A stretch of 64,000 bases of DNA from Clitoria ternatea (Eukaryota > Streptophyta > Magnoliopsida > Fabales > Fabaceae): assembly GCA_037962975.1 (NCBI GenBank), contig CM075673.1, positions 123,771,001 through 123,835,000 of the forward strand, read 5' to 3'. The notes under the pieces are model-generated. The model had not been told where the DNA came from and made no database searches. It was given only the letters and a program-made list of their open reading frames with translations. The stretch's first letter is position 1; each line of letters starts with the position of its first letter. Positions 1 through 11,359 of the stretch are shown here, piece by piece. The translations under genes and the position numbers were made by a program.

Positions 1-461
1 TTAATTGACCTTTCTATGATCTGTGTGGGTTCTGTAAAGATGGTTAGATTTTCTCTAACTTCAACATCATCAGCAGCAATCACATGAGTGGGGTCTTGTA
101 CATACTTCCTCAGCTGTGATACATGAAACACATTATGCAAATTTGCCAGGTGAGGAGGAAGTGCAATCTGATACGCCACTGTACCAATCCTCTTTAGGAT
201 CTCATATGGTCCAATGAACCTTGGACTCAACTTCTTACTCTTCAATGCTCGGCCAATCCCCTTGTGAGGTGAAACCTTCAAAAATACATGCTCACCGACT
301 TGGAATTCAAGTGATTTCCTCCTCTTATCGTAATAGTGCTTCTGTCTATCTTGGGATGCCTTCATCTTTTCTCTGATTATTTCTATTTGTTTAGTAGTCT
401 GTTGCATAATTTCAGGTCCTAACGCCAAACTTTCACCAGTTTCTAACCAACAAAGGGGCAT
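1..461 (-). pseudogene. Integrase C-terminal region, element 1 (runs off the edge)
   Basis: After the in-frame TGA at 462-464 the integrase frame stays open to the left edge. Visible are the DRQKHYYDKRR stretch, the GPYEILKRIG motif of the SH3-like C-terminal integrase domain, and HNVFHVSQLR, which in Tekay-type elements precedes the chromodomain. The chromodomain itself would lie off the window. There is no separate start codon; this is the downstream part of the polyprotein. Confidence 0.8.
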
Positions 462-1256
462 TCAACACTTTCTACCATACAATGCCTCAAATGGAGCCAT
501 ACCAATACTGCTATGGTAACTATTGTTATACGTGAATTCAATCAGTGGAAGAAACTGCTCCCAACTACCACCATGTTCAAGTACACAAGATCGTAGTAAG
601 TCTTCCAAACTTTGTATGGTACGCTCTGACTGTCCATCTGTTTGGGGATGATAAGCTGAACTTAATCGAAGTCTTGAACCCAACTCCTGATGCAAGCTTC
701 CCCAGAATCGGGAAGTGAACCTCGGATCTCTATCTGACACAATACTAGATGGTACACCATGAAGTCTCACGATCTCTTTCACATATAATTGTGCCAACTT
801 TTGTAGAGAATTCTTCATATTCATTGGAAGGAAGTGAGCTAACTTAGTCAATCTGTCTACAATAACCCAAATTGCATCGTTTCCTGAATGAGTCCTTAGT
901 AATCCTGACACAAAGTCCATTGAAATGTCATCCCATTTCCAGACAGGAATCTCCAATGGTTGTAGTTCACCAGATGGCTTTTGATGTTCCACTTTGGCTT
1001 TTTGACACACCAGACATGAAGACACATATTCGGCTATTTCTTTCTTCATCCTTGGCCACCAAAAGCTTTTCTTCAGGTCTTGGTACATCTTAGTTGATCC
1101 AGGATGAATGCTCAACATACTTTTATGCGCTTCTTCTAGAATTGTCCTTCTCAGATCAACATCATCTGGTACACAAATTCTTCTTCTGATTCTCCAAATT
1201 CCATCTGATCCTTCTTGTAATCCCATATCCTTTCCATTCGCCTGCAACTCTCTCAA
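462..1256 (-). pseudogene. Integrase zinc-binding and catalytic core, element 1
   Basis: The retroviral-type integrase inserts the cDNA into chromosomes. The HHCC zinc domain is seen (HPGSTKMYQDLKK...CLVCQ), then the D,D-E core: first Asp in MDFVSGL/VDRLTKLAHF, second in SDRDPRFTSRFW, Glu in YHPQTDGQSERT. All three acidic residues are present. The frame is continuous with the RNase H segment upstream, separated by a TAG at 1257-1259, and ends at a TGA directly after GRKC, where related elements continue, so the stop looks like an Arg-to-stop change. The ATG at 1254-1256 is not a true start. Confidence 0.88.
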
Positions 1257-1259
1257 CTC

Positions 1260-1655
1260 CTATAGTTGCAAGTCCTCTGTCTGCATTTCACCTATCAGCT
1301 TCAGAAAATCATTGGTTATTTTCAAAGTTCCCAAAGTCATACTTTTTGAAGATTTCAACTCCACACCCAAGTTCATATCTCTGAACTGTTCTATCATCTC
1401 CATCTCTTTTACCATCAAAGATGCCATATGAATGGACTTTCGGCTAAGTGCATCTGCCACCATATTTGCTTTTCCTGGATGGTACTTCAAATCAAAATCA
1501 TAATCTTTAAGAAACTTCATCCATCTTCGTTGCCTCATGTTCAATTCCTTTTGATCGAACAAATACTTCAAGCTCTTGTGGTCACTGAACACTTCAAACT
1601 TGACTCCATACAAATGGTGTCTCCAGATTTTCAGAGCAAATACCACTGTTGCCAA
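1260..1655 (-). pseudogene. RNase H segment, element 1
   Basis: RNase H degrades the RNA template strand during reverse transcription. The segment shows FSDHKSLKYLFDQKELN and YHPGKANMVADALSRKS, the standard C-terminal part of the Ty3/gypsy RNase H, followed by the linker to integrase. The upstream part of the same domain lies at 1656-1723 in another frame: a single base appears missing near position 1660, just after the YPTHDL motif. A TGA at 1724-1726 also interrupts the connection. Both breaks inactivate the polyprotein. Confidence 0.85.
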
Positions 1656-1723
1656 TCTAGATCATGCGTTGGATAGTTCATTTCATGTGGTCTCAACTGC
1701 CTAGAAGCATAGGCAACCACTCT

Positions 1724-2269
1724 TCATTGCTGCATCAAGACACAACCTAAGCCCATCTTAGAAGCATCACAATAAACCACAAAGTCTTCTTGTGGGTCAG
1801 GCAAGGTTAAGACTGGAGCAGATATAAGCTTCATTTTTAGTTCCTGGAAACTTCTCTCACATTCTGGCGTCCAATCAAAAGGTTGATTCTTTCGGGTTAG
1901 ACGAGTCATTGGTAGGGCAATTTGAGAAAACCCCTCAATGAATCTCCGATAATAACCAGCTAATCCCAGGAAGCTTCGTATCTCAGTGACTGAAGTAAGT
2001 CTCTCCCAGTTTGTTACAGCTTCAATTTTAGAAGGGTCCACAGACACTCCTTCGCTTGAGATTACATGGCCTAGAAACTTTACCTCCTTCAACCAGAATT
2101 CACATTTAGACAACTTGGCATACAACTGCTTCTCTTTCAGAATCTGTAATACCACTCGAAGATGCTTTTCATGTTCCTCCCACGTCTTAGAATAAATTAG
2201 AATGTCATCAATGAAGATAATAACAAACTGATCTAAGTATGAATGGAACACTCGATTCATGTAATCCAT
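1724..2269 (-). pseudogene. Reverse transcriptase C-terminal half and start of RNase H, element 1
   Basis: Contains the catalytic FIDDILIYS box (both Asp present), then GHVISSEGVSVDPSKIEAV and the RSFLGLAGYYRRFIEGFS thumb/connection region, then VVYCDASKMGLGCVLMQ with the first RNase H aspartate. The frame differs from the N-terminal RT half: by comparison with the related copy near 32600, about 8 bases are missing near position 2279, just after the MPFGVTN motif. The two frames overlap at 2208-2269 because of this shift. Confidence 0.87.
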
Positions 2270-3293
2270 GAATACAGTTGGTTACTCCGAAGGGCATCAC
2301 AAGATACTCGTAATGGCCATAGCGTGTTCTAAAAGCTGTCTTTGGAATATCCTCAGACTTGACATGAATCTGATGATAACCCGATCGCAGATCAATCTTG
2401 GAAAATACTATAGCACCCCTCAATTGATCTATCAGATCATCAATTCTGGGCAAAGGATATTTATTCTTCACCGTCAATTTATTCAACTGACGATAATCTA
2501 CACATAATCTCATGCTTCCGTCTTTCTTCTTGACAAGTAATACTGGCGCTCCCCATGGCGACACACTGGGCCTGATGAAATGCTTCTCTAATAACTCTTC
2601 AATTTGCTTCTTTAGTTCTGCCAGTTCAATAGGTGACATGCGATATGGAGCCTTAGATATTGGTTCTGCTCCTAGAATTAAATCAATTGAGAATTCTATC
2701 TCGTGTTCTGGAGGTAAACTTGAGACATCCTCGGGAAATACTTCAGGGAATTCAGAAACAACTGGCATCTCGATTGCTTTAGATTCACCATCTCCTTTGG
2801 AAAGAGTAAACAAGGCAAATAATTGAATTTCACCTTGTAAGGTAAAGACCTTGAGGTTGTCAGAAATAAGATTTTCTTCTGATGGAAATATCACGGTCTT
2901 ATTATGACAATCCACCAAGACTCGATTCGCTGATAACCAGTTCATCCCTAGGATCACTTCCAGATCCTTCAAAGGTAAAGAAACAAGATTGACAAGAAAG
3001 TTTTTACCTTCTAGGAGCATAGAACAATCGTTACACACCTTAGTAGTCCTGAGTTGTGTACCGGTGGGAGTGGAAACAATCAGATCATATCTCATAGGAT
3101 TCACAGGTAATTGAAGACGTCCAACACACTCATCAGAAATAAATGAATGTGTAGCACTAGAATCAAATAACACAGATAAGATTGTACCATTAATCTCACA
3201 CTTACTTTGCACGAGGTCATCAGCTTGATCTGCCTCTGAACCGCTGATGGCAAAGACTCTTCCAGTTGTTGGTTGTAACCTTTGGTCTGTTGA
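2208..3293 (-). pseudogene. Aspartic protease and N-terminal reverse transcriptase, element 1
   Basis: The frame opens directly after the TAG that ends gag (3294-3296) and is in phase with it, so gag and pol were one frame split by a nonsense codon. The protease motif reads FDSSATHSFIS: the usual DSGA has become DSSA, probably a G-to-A change, which may impair proteolysis. RT follows with VSPWGAPVLLVKKKDGS, YPLPRIDDLIDQL, FSKIDLRSGYHQI and MPFGVTN. The reading then shifts near 2279. Confidence 0.85.
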
Positions 3294-4283
3294 CTACCTG
3301 TTCTGTCTTGGAGGTTGATCAGCACGTGTATTTCCTCCACGACCTCCCTGATAGTTAGAGCCTCTTTGATTATTCATAGTTTTGCTGTCGTTTTGACGGT
3401 TCTGAGGGCAATTTGGACTGATGTGTCCTTTCTGATTACAACGATAGCAAGTGACATCTTCAAGACGTCTGTTGCAATCACGTATGTGATGGTTACCTCC
3501 GCACTTTAGACATCTCATATTGTTACGTCTTTCAGAAGATGATGATGATGATCCTCCCTTGAAACGAATTTGATAGAACGATCCTCTCCTTTTGAAATCA
3601 ACTGACTGAGGTTTCAGTTGTCTATTGGCCTTTTCATGTGCCAGTCTGGCTTGGTGATTTTCTTCAAAAATTCGACATTTGTTGATCAGAATAGGAAAAC
3701 TCCGAATTTCTTGGTACCCTATCGCCTCTTTGATTTCCAGATTCAGCCCATTCTCAAATTTAACACATTTTGATTCTTCGGCACCAGCCTGTTGAAAAAG
3801 AGGGTAAAAGAGAGATAGTTCTTCAAACTTTGCAGCATATTCTCCAACAGACATTGAGCCTTGTTTCAGCTCCATAAATTCCAGCTCTTTACGGCTTTTC
3901 ACACTTGCTGGAAAATATTTCTCTAGGAAACAGTCTTTGAAGTTGACCCAGTTCAAGGGTCTGTCAGCCTCAATCATACGGATTCTAGCATGAATCCACC
4001 AGTTTTCTGCCTCTTCCACCAACATATAGGTGGCATACTCCACCTTTTCGCATTCTGTGCAGGGCAATGCTCGAAAGATGCGCTCCATTTCCTTGGCGCA
4101 GAGATACGCTCCTTCTGGATTATAACCCCCTTTGAATTGTGAAGGTTTTCTTTTCAGGAAGTGATCTAACCCATGGAGTCCTCCAGTGCTCCTTGGTTGG
4201 TTTTGTCGTTCTATGGCTTCAGCTAAGCGGTTGAAAGCTGCTGCCATATCGTTGTTGTTGTTGTTGTTGTTGTTTCTTGCCAT
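3294..4283 (-). pseudogene. Gag capsid/nucleocapsid protein, element 1
   Basis: Gag forms the virus-like particle and packages the RNA. The 329-residue frame starts with a poly-Asn run (encoded by a GTT repeat at 4245-4275), has the capsid-type region around residues 45-200 (WWIHARIRM, FLEKYFPASVKSRK, MELKQGSMSVGEYAAKF) and two CCHC zinc knuckles near residues 260-300 (CLKCGGNHHIRDC and CYRCNQKGHISPNC). The ATG at 4281-4283 lies 278 bases inside the primer site, a normal leader length. The frame ends at TAG 3294-3296, beyond which the same phase continues into protease. Confidence 0.88.
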
Positions 4284-4560
4284 CCTACATTCGTAGTTTG
4301 GTTTATACTAATTCTAAGGGAAAATATATTGTATTATAACACAACTATAAGTATTCTACAGCTTATCAGTTAAGCAATAAATTGTATAACACATTTATCA
4401 TATTACCAACAGTAATCAAACAAATCATTTTGTAATTTATCAGTCAGGCACAAGTCATATAGCACATACGTAACATATTATCAAACAATTAATCAAACAA
4501 TTCACATAGTATATCAAGAATCAATACATGTCATAGTAATTGGTCCTGAATTTTTGAAAA

Positions 4561-4573
4561 TGCTCTGATACCA
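4561..4573 (-). promoter_or_regulatory. Primer binding site, element 1
   Basis: On the minus strand TGGTATCAGAGCA, complementary to the 3' end of plant initiator tRNA-Met, four bases inside the LTR terminus (LTR edge at 4578). It primes minus-strand cDNA synthesis and fixes the orientation of the element. Confidence 0.9.
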
Positions 4574-5079
4574 CCAATGTGACGTCCCGTATAATTTTCC
4601 GAATAAATTTTTCGTGTTTTTAAAAGATCATTTTAAAATTCATAAATTAAATTCAGAGTTCATGTAATAGTTGATAATTGCAGAATATTATCATACATAC
4701 TAGTCGTGAATAATTAAATTCAAGAAAACATTTAAGTAGCAGAAATGATTTAGAAAATAACGATACATGATACGTTATACTTATTACAACCCATAAAATC
4801 AAAGTCCAAGTAATAATTCATATAGGCATCAATCATGGCATCACTCTTCATTCTGCGTGGCATTCACTGTAAAAATTAATATAAGAGTGAGACAGAATAT
4901 AGAATAAATATAAAATAAATAAAATTGCACAAACACAATCAACAAACCATAATGATATGATGAATATGCCAAACAAGTTCATTTATATTTAATAAGTCTT
5001 TAATTTAGTCCAATGATGTCATGCTGGATCCATTTGGTTTGGTGGGAATACTGCAGTAAAAAGTCTTATAGAGACTCCA

Positions 5080-5268
5080 GTAGGAATTAGCATAACCATG
5101 AATCCCTACACTTTCATGGCTCCTGTGAAATTAAGTGCACAAGTAGGAATTAGCATAACCATGAATCCCTACACTTTCATGGCTCCTGCACAAATAAGTA
5201 TACCAGTAGGAATTTGCACAACCATGGATCCCTACACTTCCATGGTTCTTGTGAAAATATGGCTTAAA
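5080..5268. repeat. 63-bp tandem repeat, about three units, inside LTR of element 1
   Basis: Units begin at 5080, 5143 and 5206 with GTAGGAATT(A/T)GCA and contain CATGAATCCCTACACTTTC or a close variant. The exact 63-base step explains the repetitive small frames seen on both strands. Confidence 0.85.
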
Positions 5269-5787
5269 CTCATCATAGAGTAACCCCCCACTAGGGTAGG
5301 CAATCATGGAACCCCTAAATTCCATGGTGCGTCCAAATGCTTATGATGCATGAATGCCTTTAATTCTCTTTATCATTTAACATACCATGATATTCACATT
5401 TCCAAAACCTCTTGGAAAATACAAGTCCTTAAGGGACACAATACACATAATAATTCACAAAATCATGGATTTACTGTTTCAACCACATATGTCAATAACC
5501 ACAAGGCATTCATGTACATATAAATTAATTTCGTTATTCATAATTATTCACCACCACAATATACAAACTGTATGATACTCAACAGCATTCATAATAATTC
5601 ATAATCACTCAAGAATTCAATAATAAATTATTACCCATAGAGAAAATATCATTTTCATTCATAATAGCCTTTATAAGTGAGTTTCAGCATTCCCAACAGC
5701 AACATACGTTAGTAAAACAGCCATAACATGGGCAAATCAAATCCTTTTTAGGTGATTCCACTTTCTGTAGTTCAATAACATAATTTG

Positions 5788-6717
5788 CTATAGCTTTGAT
5801 GAAGAACACAATTTCAAATTCCAAACAGAAATATCACTTATCCATGAAATACCACACTGCCTCAAGGTGAGTTTTCAAAACGTACATATATTAGTAATTT
5901 TAACATTTCTGGAGCTACAAAAATGATTTTTATGTGAAACCAGTTCTAAATTACTGTTAACACAAATATCCACAACTTTCATGAAGATCATAAATTCAAA
6001 TTCTAAGCAGAAATACCATTTATCCACAAAATACAACACTACCTCCAGGTGAGTTTTCAAAACATACATATATTAGTATTTTCAACGTTTCTGGAGTTAC
6101 AAAAATAGTTTTGACATGAAACCAATCCTAAATTACTAATAACACAATTATCTACAACTTTCATGAAGATCATAAATTCAAATTCTAAGAAGAAATACCA
6201 TTTATCCATAAAATACAACACTGCCTCCAGGTGAGTTTTCAAAACGTACATATATTAGTATTTTCAACATTTCTGGAGCTATAAAATGATTTTAACATGA
6301 AACTAGTTTTAAATTAATCTTAACATAATTATCTACAACTTTCATGAAGACACCAACCATTAATTCACACTACAAAATTCCCAGTTTTGAAAATACGATT
6401 CGGATTTCATAGTTAAGAGATTTTCATCATGAACATACTTCTGTATTTTGAGCATATCTAGAGTTACAAGCATCTTTTTAACTTGAAACCACTTTCTCTA
6501 GATCCCTAATATGAATATCTACAACTTTCATGAAGACATCAAAGGCTCATTATGCATGTATAATTCCCAGAATGTCAAAATATGCACAGAACCTAGCTTA
6601 AACATTTCACTCGGTCATGCTGTAGTATTTTGGCTATAACGTTTGCTATACATATTCAAATCAGTTAAATCAGGTTTCAAAATTCACATAACAAAAATAT
6701 CTACAACTTTCATGAAG
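5788..6717. repeat. About 182-bp tandem repeat inside LTR of element 1
   Basis: The anchor CTACAACTTTCATGAAGA or a variant occurs at 5788 (degenerate), 5970, 6152, 6333, 6519 and 6700, giving steps of 182, 182, 181, 186 and 181. A second anchor, GTGAGTTTTCAAAAC, occurs at 5867, 6049 and 6231, exactly 182 apart. The central units are most alike and the outer ones decay. Confidence 0.9.
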
Positions 6718-7179
6718 AAGTCAGAGTCAAATTCATATATTTTCAGCTTCAAAATTAAGCAACAAGATACGAAATTAAAACTGGAATCCTAGAACAGCAT
6801 ACAACTCTACCCATTTCATAAATATTCACAACCCTGTCCCCTCTTACTTGGTTTGATGATCTTTGGCTGACTGAAAAGAAGTCCCCTTGCTGTCCTAGTT
6901 TCAGTTCGAAGAAGTTGAGAGAGGTAGCTTGTTTACTCTAAGAGTTTCTGACTTACAGGGTTAGTGTTAGTTTAATAAGGTAAAGGCAAGTGGGGGACAA
7001 GCTTTCCATGAGTGGGTTTCTAGTGGCTGTTAGTGGGAAATAATAGTGGTTTAGATAGAAAGTGAGCTCCTTAATGGTCCACTACTGGCCGTTCTACACA
7101 CTAGGGTGAATAATTGAAGAAAAATATATTATAAAATGCACAAGGAGCCAAAATTGGAGTCAAACGTTATTCTGACAGT

Positions 7180-8470
7180 GAATACCGACTGGAATCCACT
7201 CGGTTAGCCTCTAAGCCGACTGGAATCCTACCCAGGCTGACTGGAAATTGTCAGTAATGTGAAATAAGGAAATCTGAGTCCTTCTCACTCAGTTTTCACT
7301 CAGCACGAGCCATTCTTCACTCAGTTTTTCACTCAGCAAAACCGAGTCAACTCTCAATCTGTCTACTTGGCATCATCACTCAAGTCCGAGTCATCTCACA
7401 CTCGGCTTCCCTCTTGGCATAAGAGTTTAAATCGATTTAATTAAGTCAGTCAGAGCTGACTCATACCCACCTAATCCATCACTTGGCTATTTATCTTAAA
7501 TCTAAGTCAATAGCCGATCGGTTCTTACTGGGAAATTCCTTACAACACCGACTCAATTCCTAAATAGTTCTCACTCGGTGAATTCCCTCAAAGCTGACTT
7601 ATTTCACTCGGCTGTCCACTCAGTAAATCAATTAAAACCAATACCCAACTCTTTAAGTCTCTGCTCGGTAGAACTCTTCTGAAACTGACTCATGCACTCA
7701 AATTTGTCACTCAGTAAAATAATCTTTATTAATCATCATTCAATCACTCTTCTCTCGGCAAAAATAATCCAAACCGATTCCCTTTTTCACTCAGTCTTCA
7801 ACATTGAGTTCCTCATTTGTAAACTCATCTTTGAATCGTGTCTTCACTCACACGGTTCCACTCGGTACCATCTCACTCGGAGTCACACTCGGATATCTTT
7901 CATTCGGCATTTCACCCTCAAAGTTGACCTCTTTTCTTCTTCACTCAGGAAGTTATTCCAGTGTACATCAATCATATACCGTGTGTCCCCAGTCGGAATC
8001 CTTCCACTCGAAAGTACATTTTCCTCTGTACTTCACTCAGAAATGAAGGCACTCAGTGAACTTTTAGTCAGAATTGCAACATCTGACTATGATTGACTCG
8101 GAAACAAGTTATTCGGAAGCATTTGACTCGGAAACGAGTCTTTGGAGAGTACTTGACTCGGAAATGAGTCTTTCTGAGGTGTTTGACTCTGCAGTGAGTC
8201 ACTCCAAGGTGAGTCACTCGGATTCTTTCACCCAAAAATGGTTCTGTCAGTCCACTTCACACAAAAGTGTCTCTAGGGCAAGAATTCCACTCGGAATAAA
8301 CCCTCTCGACCGTGTTCCACTTGGAAAACACAACCTTCACTCGGTATTTACGTATTTCACTCGGAATTTCTCTTAGTCACTCAGAATTTTCATTCTTCAC
8401 TCGGAAAAGAGTCCCTTTTTCACTCGGACAGTCCTTTCTAAGGTATATTTCACTCGAAAAATGGATCTTA
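7180..8470. repeat. CACTCGG-rich zone in LTR of element 1
   Basis: Dozens of CACTCGG, CACTCAG and GACTCGG words at irregular spacing on the plus strand (CCGAGTG in element sense). The open frames here (for example the Ser-rich ones at 7692-8376) are by-products of the repeat. Confidence 0.85.
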
Positions 8471-8625
8471 TCAACAAAGATCTATATAAATTCTATAATT
8501 AAACCCAAAAATGAAATTTTTGGAGTATTATAAACCATCCATAGAGTGTTTTATTCATTGATTAACACTAACATATCTTCCATCCTTCAAAATTTACAAA
8601 ATAGAGCTAAAAGCAGGATGTTACA

Positions 8626-9254
8626 CTGTTCCACCCACGCTACGCGTCGATGGGATGCTACGCGTTGGGTTACAGTTCATGCCTCACGCTACGCGTCAGT
8701 GGGACGCTACGTGTGAGGTGTGCAGTTTCAATCACAGAAACAGGGGTTGTGCAACCACAACTCCCCAAAACTGTTATTCAATCAAAGCAATTCCTAAATC
8801 TAATAGCAAACAAATCCCAATGGTTTTCTAATCCTAATCCTAACCACATGCATTCTAAAAATCAAAAATCAAAAGTAAACCAAAAGAGAAAAGAGAGAAG
8901 ATACTTACTTCGAATCCTTGTGAAGTTGATGAAGGAATAAGGGAATACGGGTAATTGAGAGTGAGAATTAGGGTTCTGAGAGGCAAAGTGAGGCAGAGAG
9001 GGAAATTTAGATTTTTAAAACCTAAATTGGGCCTCTCTGGTTCAGTTTTAAAAACTGAACATGGGCTCTGACGCTACGCTTGAATGGGACGCTACGCGTC
9101 AGCTTGAAATTTTTACCTCCACGCTACACATCAATGGGATGCTACGTATGGGGTCCTCTATTTTTTAAAGTAAATATTTAAAAATAAAAAGAAAATAATG
9201 GGTTGCCTCCCATTGAGCGCTTGGTTTATAGTCTCTAGCTAGACATCCTGCACA
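8626..9254 (-). other. Athila 3' untranslated region with ACGCTACGCGT words
   Basis: No gene. It contains four ACGCTACGCGT-type words at 8635-8720 and four more at 9070-9150, separated by GGGA/TGGGA. The same word family occurs in the Athila 5' LTR. GGGTTGCCTCCCATTGAGCG near 9200 is a sequence commonly found just downstream of Athila pol. Confidence 0.7.
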
Positions 9255-9917
9255 TCACAAATCAGCCAAATAACAAATGGTAGTGAGTCGGTTGATCTCA
9301 CCACCCAGATATGGTTTTAATCTTTGCCCATTAACCATCCAACTTCTTTTGGAAGTTGGATCTTCAATTTCAACTGCTCCATAAGATTTAACTTCTTTGA
9401 TTACAAAAGGGCCTGACCATTTAGATTTCAATTTACCAAGAAACAGTCTTAATCTTGAATTAAACAATAAAACTTGTTGACCTGGTATGAAGTGTCTATT
9501 TTTAATTTTCTTATCATGGTAAGCTTTCACCTTGTTCTTGTAACTTCTAGATGTCTCATAAGCATTGTTTCTCATTTCTTCCAACTCAAATAACTGTAAC
9601 TTTCTTTTGTCAGCTGCTGCATTTGGATCAACATTAAGAAATTTTAAAGCCCAATATGCTTTATGTTCCATCTCTACTGGAAGATGACAAGCTTTTCCAT
9701 AGACCATTTGGAAATGAGAAAGGCCAATTAGAGTCTTAAATGCAGTTCTGTATGCCCAGAGTGCATCATTAAGCTTTTGTGACCAGTCTTTCCTGGAGGA
9801 AGACACAATCTTTTCCAAAATCCTTTTCACTCCATGATTTGAAATCTCAGCCTGTCCATTGATTTGTGGATGATATGTTGTGGCCACTTTATGTCTCACT
9901 CCATAGTGTTGTAACAC
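9255..9917 (-). pseudogene. Athila integrase C-terminal half
   Basis: Integrase catalytic Glu region and tail: HKVATTYHPQINGQAE (Glu present), RKDWSQKLNDALWAYRTAFK, YGKACHLPVEMEHKAYWALK, then the GPFVIKEVKSYGAVEI C-terminal domain. The terminal stop at 9255 looks natural for this lineage. It is separated from the upstream integrase piece by an in-phase TAG at 9918-9920. Confidence 0.88.
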
Positions 9918-9920
9918 TTT

Positions 9921-10622
9921 CTAAAGAACTTTGTTACAAAAATGTGATCCTCGACCACTGATCAAAGTTCTTGGTGTTCCAAACCTGTAGAAAATACTTT
10001 TGTTCAAGAAATTCACTACATTTTTGGTGTCAGCATTAGGTGAAGCAATTACTTCTACCCATTTTGAAACATAATCAACTACCAAAAGAATGTATTGATT
10101 AAATTGAGAATAAGGAAAGGGTCCCATGAAATCAATACCCCAACAATCAAATACCTCAACCTCCTGAATGTTTGTGAGAGGCATTTCTTGTCTTTTGTTA
10201 ACATTACCTGTTCTTTGGCAGTTATCACAAGCTTGCACAAATGAGTGAGAGTCTTTAAAAATGAAGGGCCAATACAAAACTAATTGAAGAATTTTCACAG
10301 CAGTTCTTTCTCCATTAAAATGTCCTCCATAAGGGGATTTATGACAATGCCACAACACATCTTTCTTTTCCCAATCAGGTACACAACGACGTAACAAATT
10401 ATCCACACCAATTTTGAATAGATGAGGGTCATCCCAAACAAAGTATTTTGAATCTTTGAAAAAAAATTTTCTTTGCTGCCAAGTTAAATCATTTGGAAGA
10501 ATTCCTGCTGCTTTAAAATTGGCCATATCAGTAAACCATGGCCATTTTGTTATTTCAAAAAGTTTTTCATCATGAAATTCTTCCAAGATGTCTTTTTCTT
10601 TGGTAGTGACCTCATCATTCAT
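9921..10622 (-). pseudogene. Athila integrase N-terminal half
   Basis: Shows the zinc-binding region (HCHKSPYGGHFNGERTAVKIL...CDNCQRTGN) and the start of the catalytic core (FDCWGIDFMGPFPYS, VDYVSKWVEVIA with the first Asp). The second catalytic position reads LISGRGSHF where related Athila elements have an Asp, so the second acidic residue appears replaced by Gly. The linker from RNase H is shortened: the stretch that normally carries the HLSRL motif is missing at 10622-10640. Confidence 0.82.
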
Positions 10623-10639
10623 TAATCAAGATCATATTC

Positions 10640-11359
10640 TTAAAGGAGTAAAATCCATCGGATTAACCGAGGTTTAAAATCAATTTTGGTCAAAAGATAC
10701 TTGATCGCAATATGATCAGTGAAAACAATTATTTTTGATCCAATCAAGTATGATCTAAATTTTTCTAAGGCATACACTATGGCTAATAATTCTTTTTTAG
10801 TAGTTGCGTAATTTATTTGATTTTCATTTAAAACTTTACTAGCATAGTGTATAACTCTAAAAACTTTTTCATATCTTTGACCTAAAACTACTCCTACAGC
10901 ATAATCACTTGCATCACACATAAGTTCAAAGGGTAAGTTCCAATTAGGGGCAACAATTACTGGGGCAGAAACCAATTTTTCTTTCAAGGAATTAAAAGCT
11001 TTAAGACATGCTTCATCAAACTTGAATTCAACATCTTTATTTAGAAGATTTGTTAAAGGTTTAGCAATTTTTGAAAAATCTTGAATAAGTCTTCTATAGA
11101 ATCCAACATGTCCTAAAAAACTTCTAATACCTTTTACATTCACAGGGGGTGGGAGTTTAGAGATTACCTCTATTTTGGCTTGATCTACTTCAATTCCTTT
11201 AGAGGAAATTTTATGACCAAGTACAATTCCTTCTTTCACCATAAAGTGACATTTCTCCCAATTGAGCACCAAATTTGTTTCAATACACCGCTTCAGTACG
11301 GTGTCCAGATTGGTTAGACATGTTTTAAATGAATTCCCAAAGACTGAGAAATTATCCAT
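10640..11359 (-). pseudogene. Athila RT C-terminal part and RNase H
   Basis: Begins at the RT catalytic box, which reads IFMDNFSVFG: the second Asp of the FMDD box is Asn, so polymerase activity should be lost. It continues with GHKISSKGIEVDQAKIEVI, RSFLGHVGFYRRLIQDFSK, the RNase H start LMCDASDYAVGVVLGQR, and YATTKKELLAIVYALEKFRSYL, ending at FTDHIAIKYL and RLIRW. The downstream end of RNase H is deleted at the junction near 10630. Confidence 0.85.

Larger units (their letters stand above)
1..8625 (-). mobile_element. Tekay/Del-type Ty3/gypsy retrotransposon, left part off window
   Basis: Reading on the minus strand: a 4.05-kb LTR (4578-8625, ends TGT...ACA), a TGGTATCAGAGCA primer site, then gag, protease, reverse transcriptase, RNase H and integrase in that order. 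The protease-RT-RNaseH-integrase order is that of Ty3/gypsy, and the pol motifs match Tekay/Del chromoviruses, close to the better preserved copy at 26640-37663. The 3' LTR and the end of integrase lie beyond position 1. The right end abuts Athila 3' untranslated sequence, so this element landed inside the Athila. The coding frame is broken by three in-frame stops downstream of gag, by one stop between gag and protease, and by two small deletions, so it cannot move by itself. Confidence 0.88.
4578..8625 (-). repeat. 5' LTR of element 1 (about 4.05 kb)
   Basis: On the plus strand it starts TGTGACGTCCCG and ends GGATGTTACA, giving TGT...ACA termini in element sense. It holds two tandem arrays (63-bp units at 5080-5268 and about 182-bp units at 5788-6717) and a 1.3-kb zone dense in CACTCGG. 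All reading frames here are short and I regard them as non-coding. The partner LTR is off the window, so no target duplication can be checked. Confidence 0.8.

Noticed and set aside
7692..8376. Overlapping plus-strand frames up to 134 residues with repeated Asp-Ser-Glu
   Set aside because: They are produced by the GACTCGGA/CACTCGG word repeats in an LTR; no domain, no start context and different frames are equally open.
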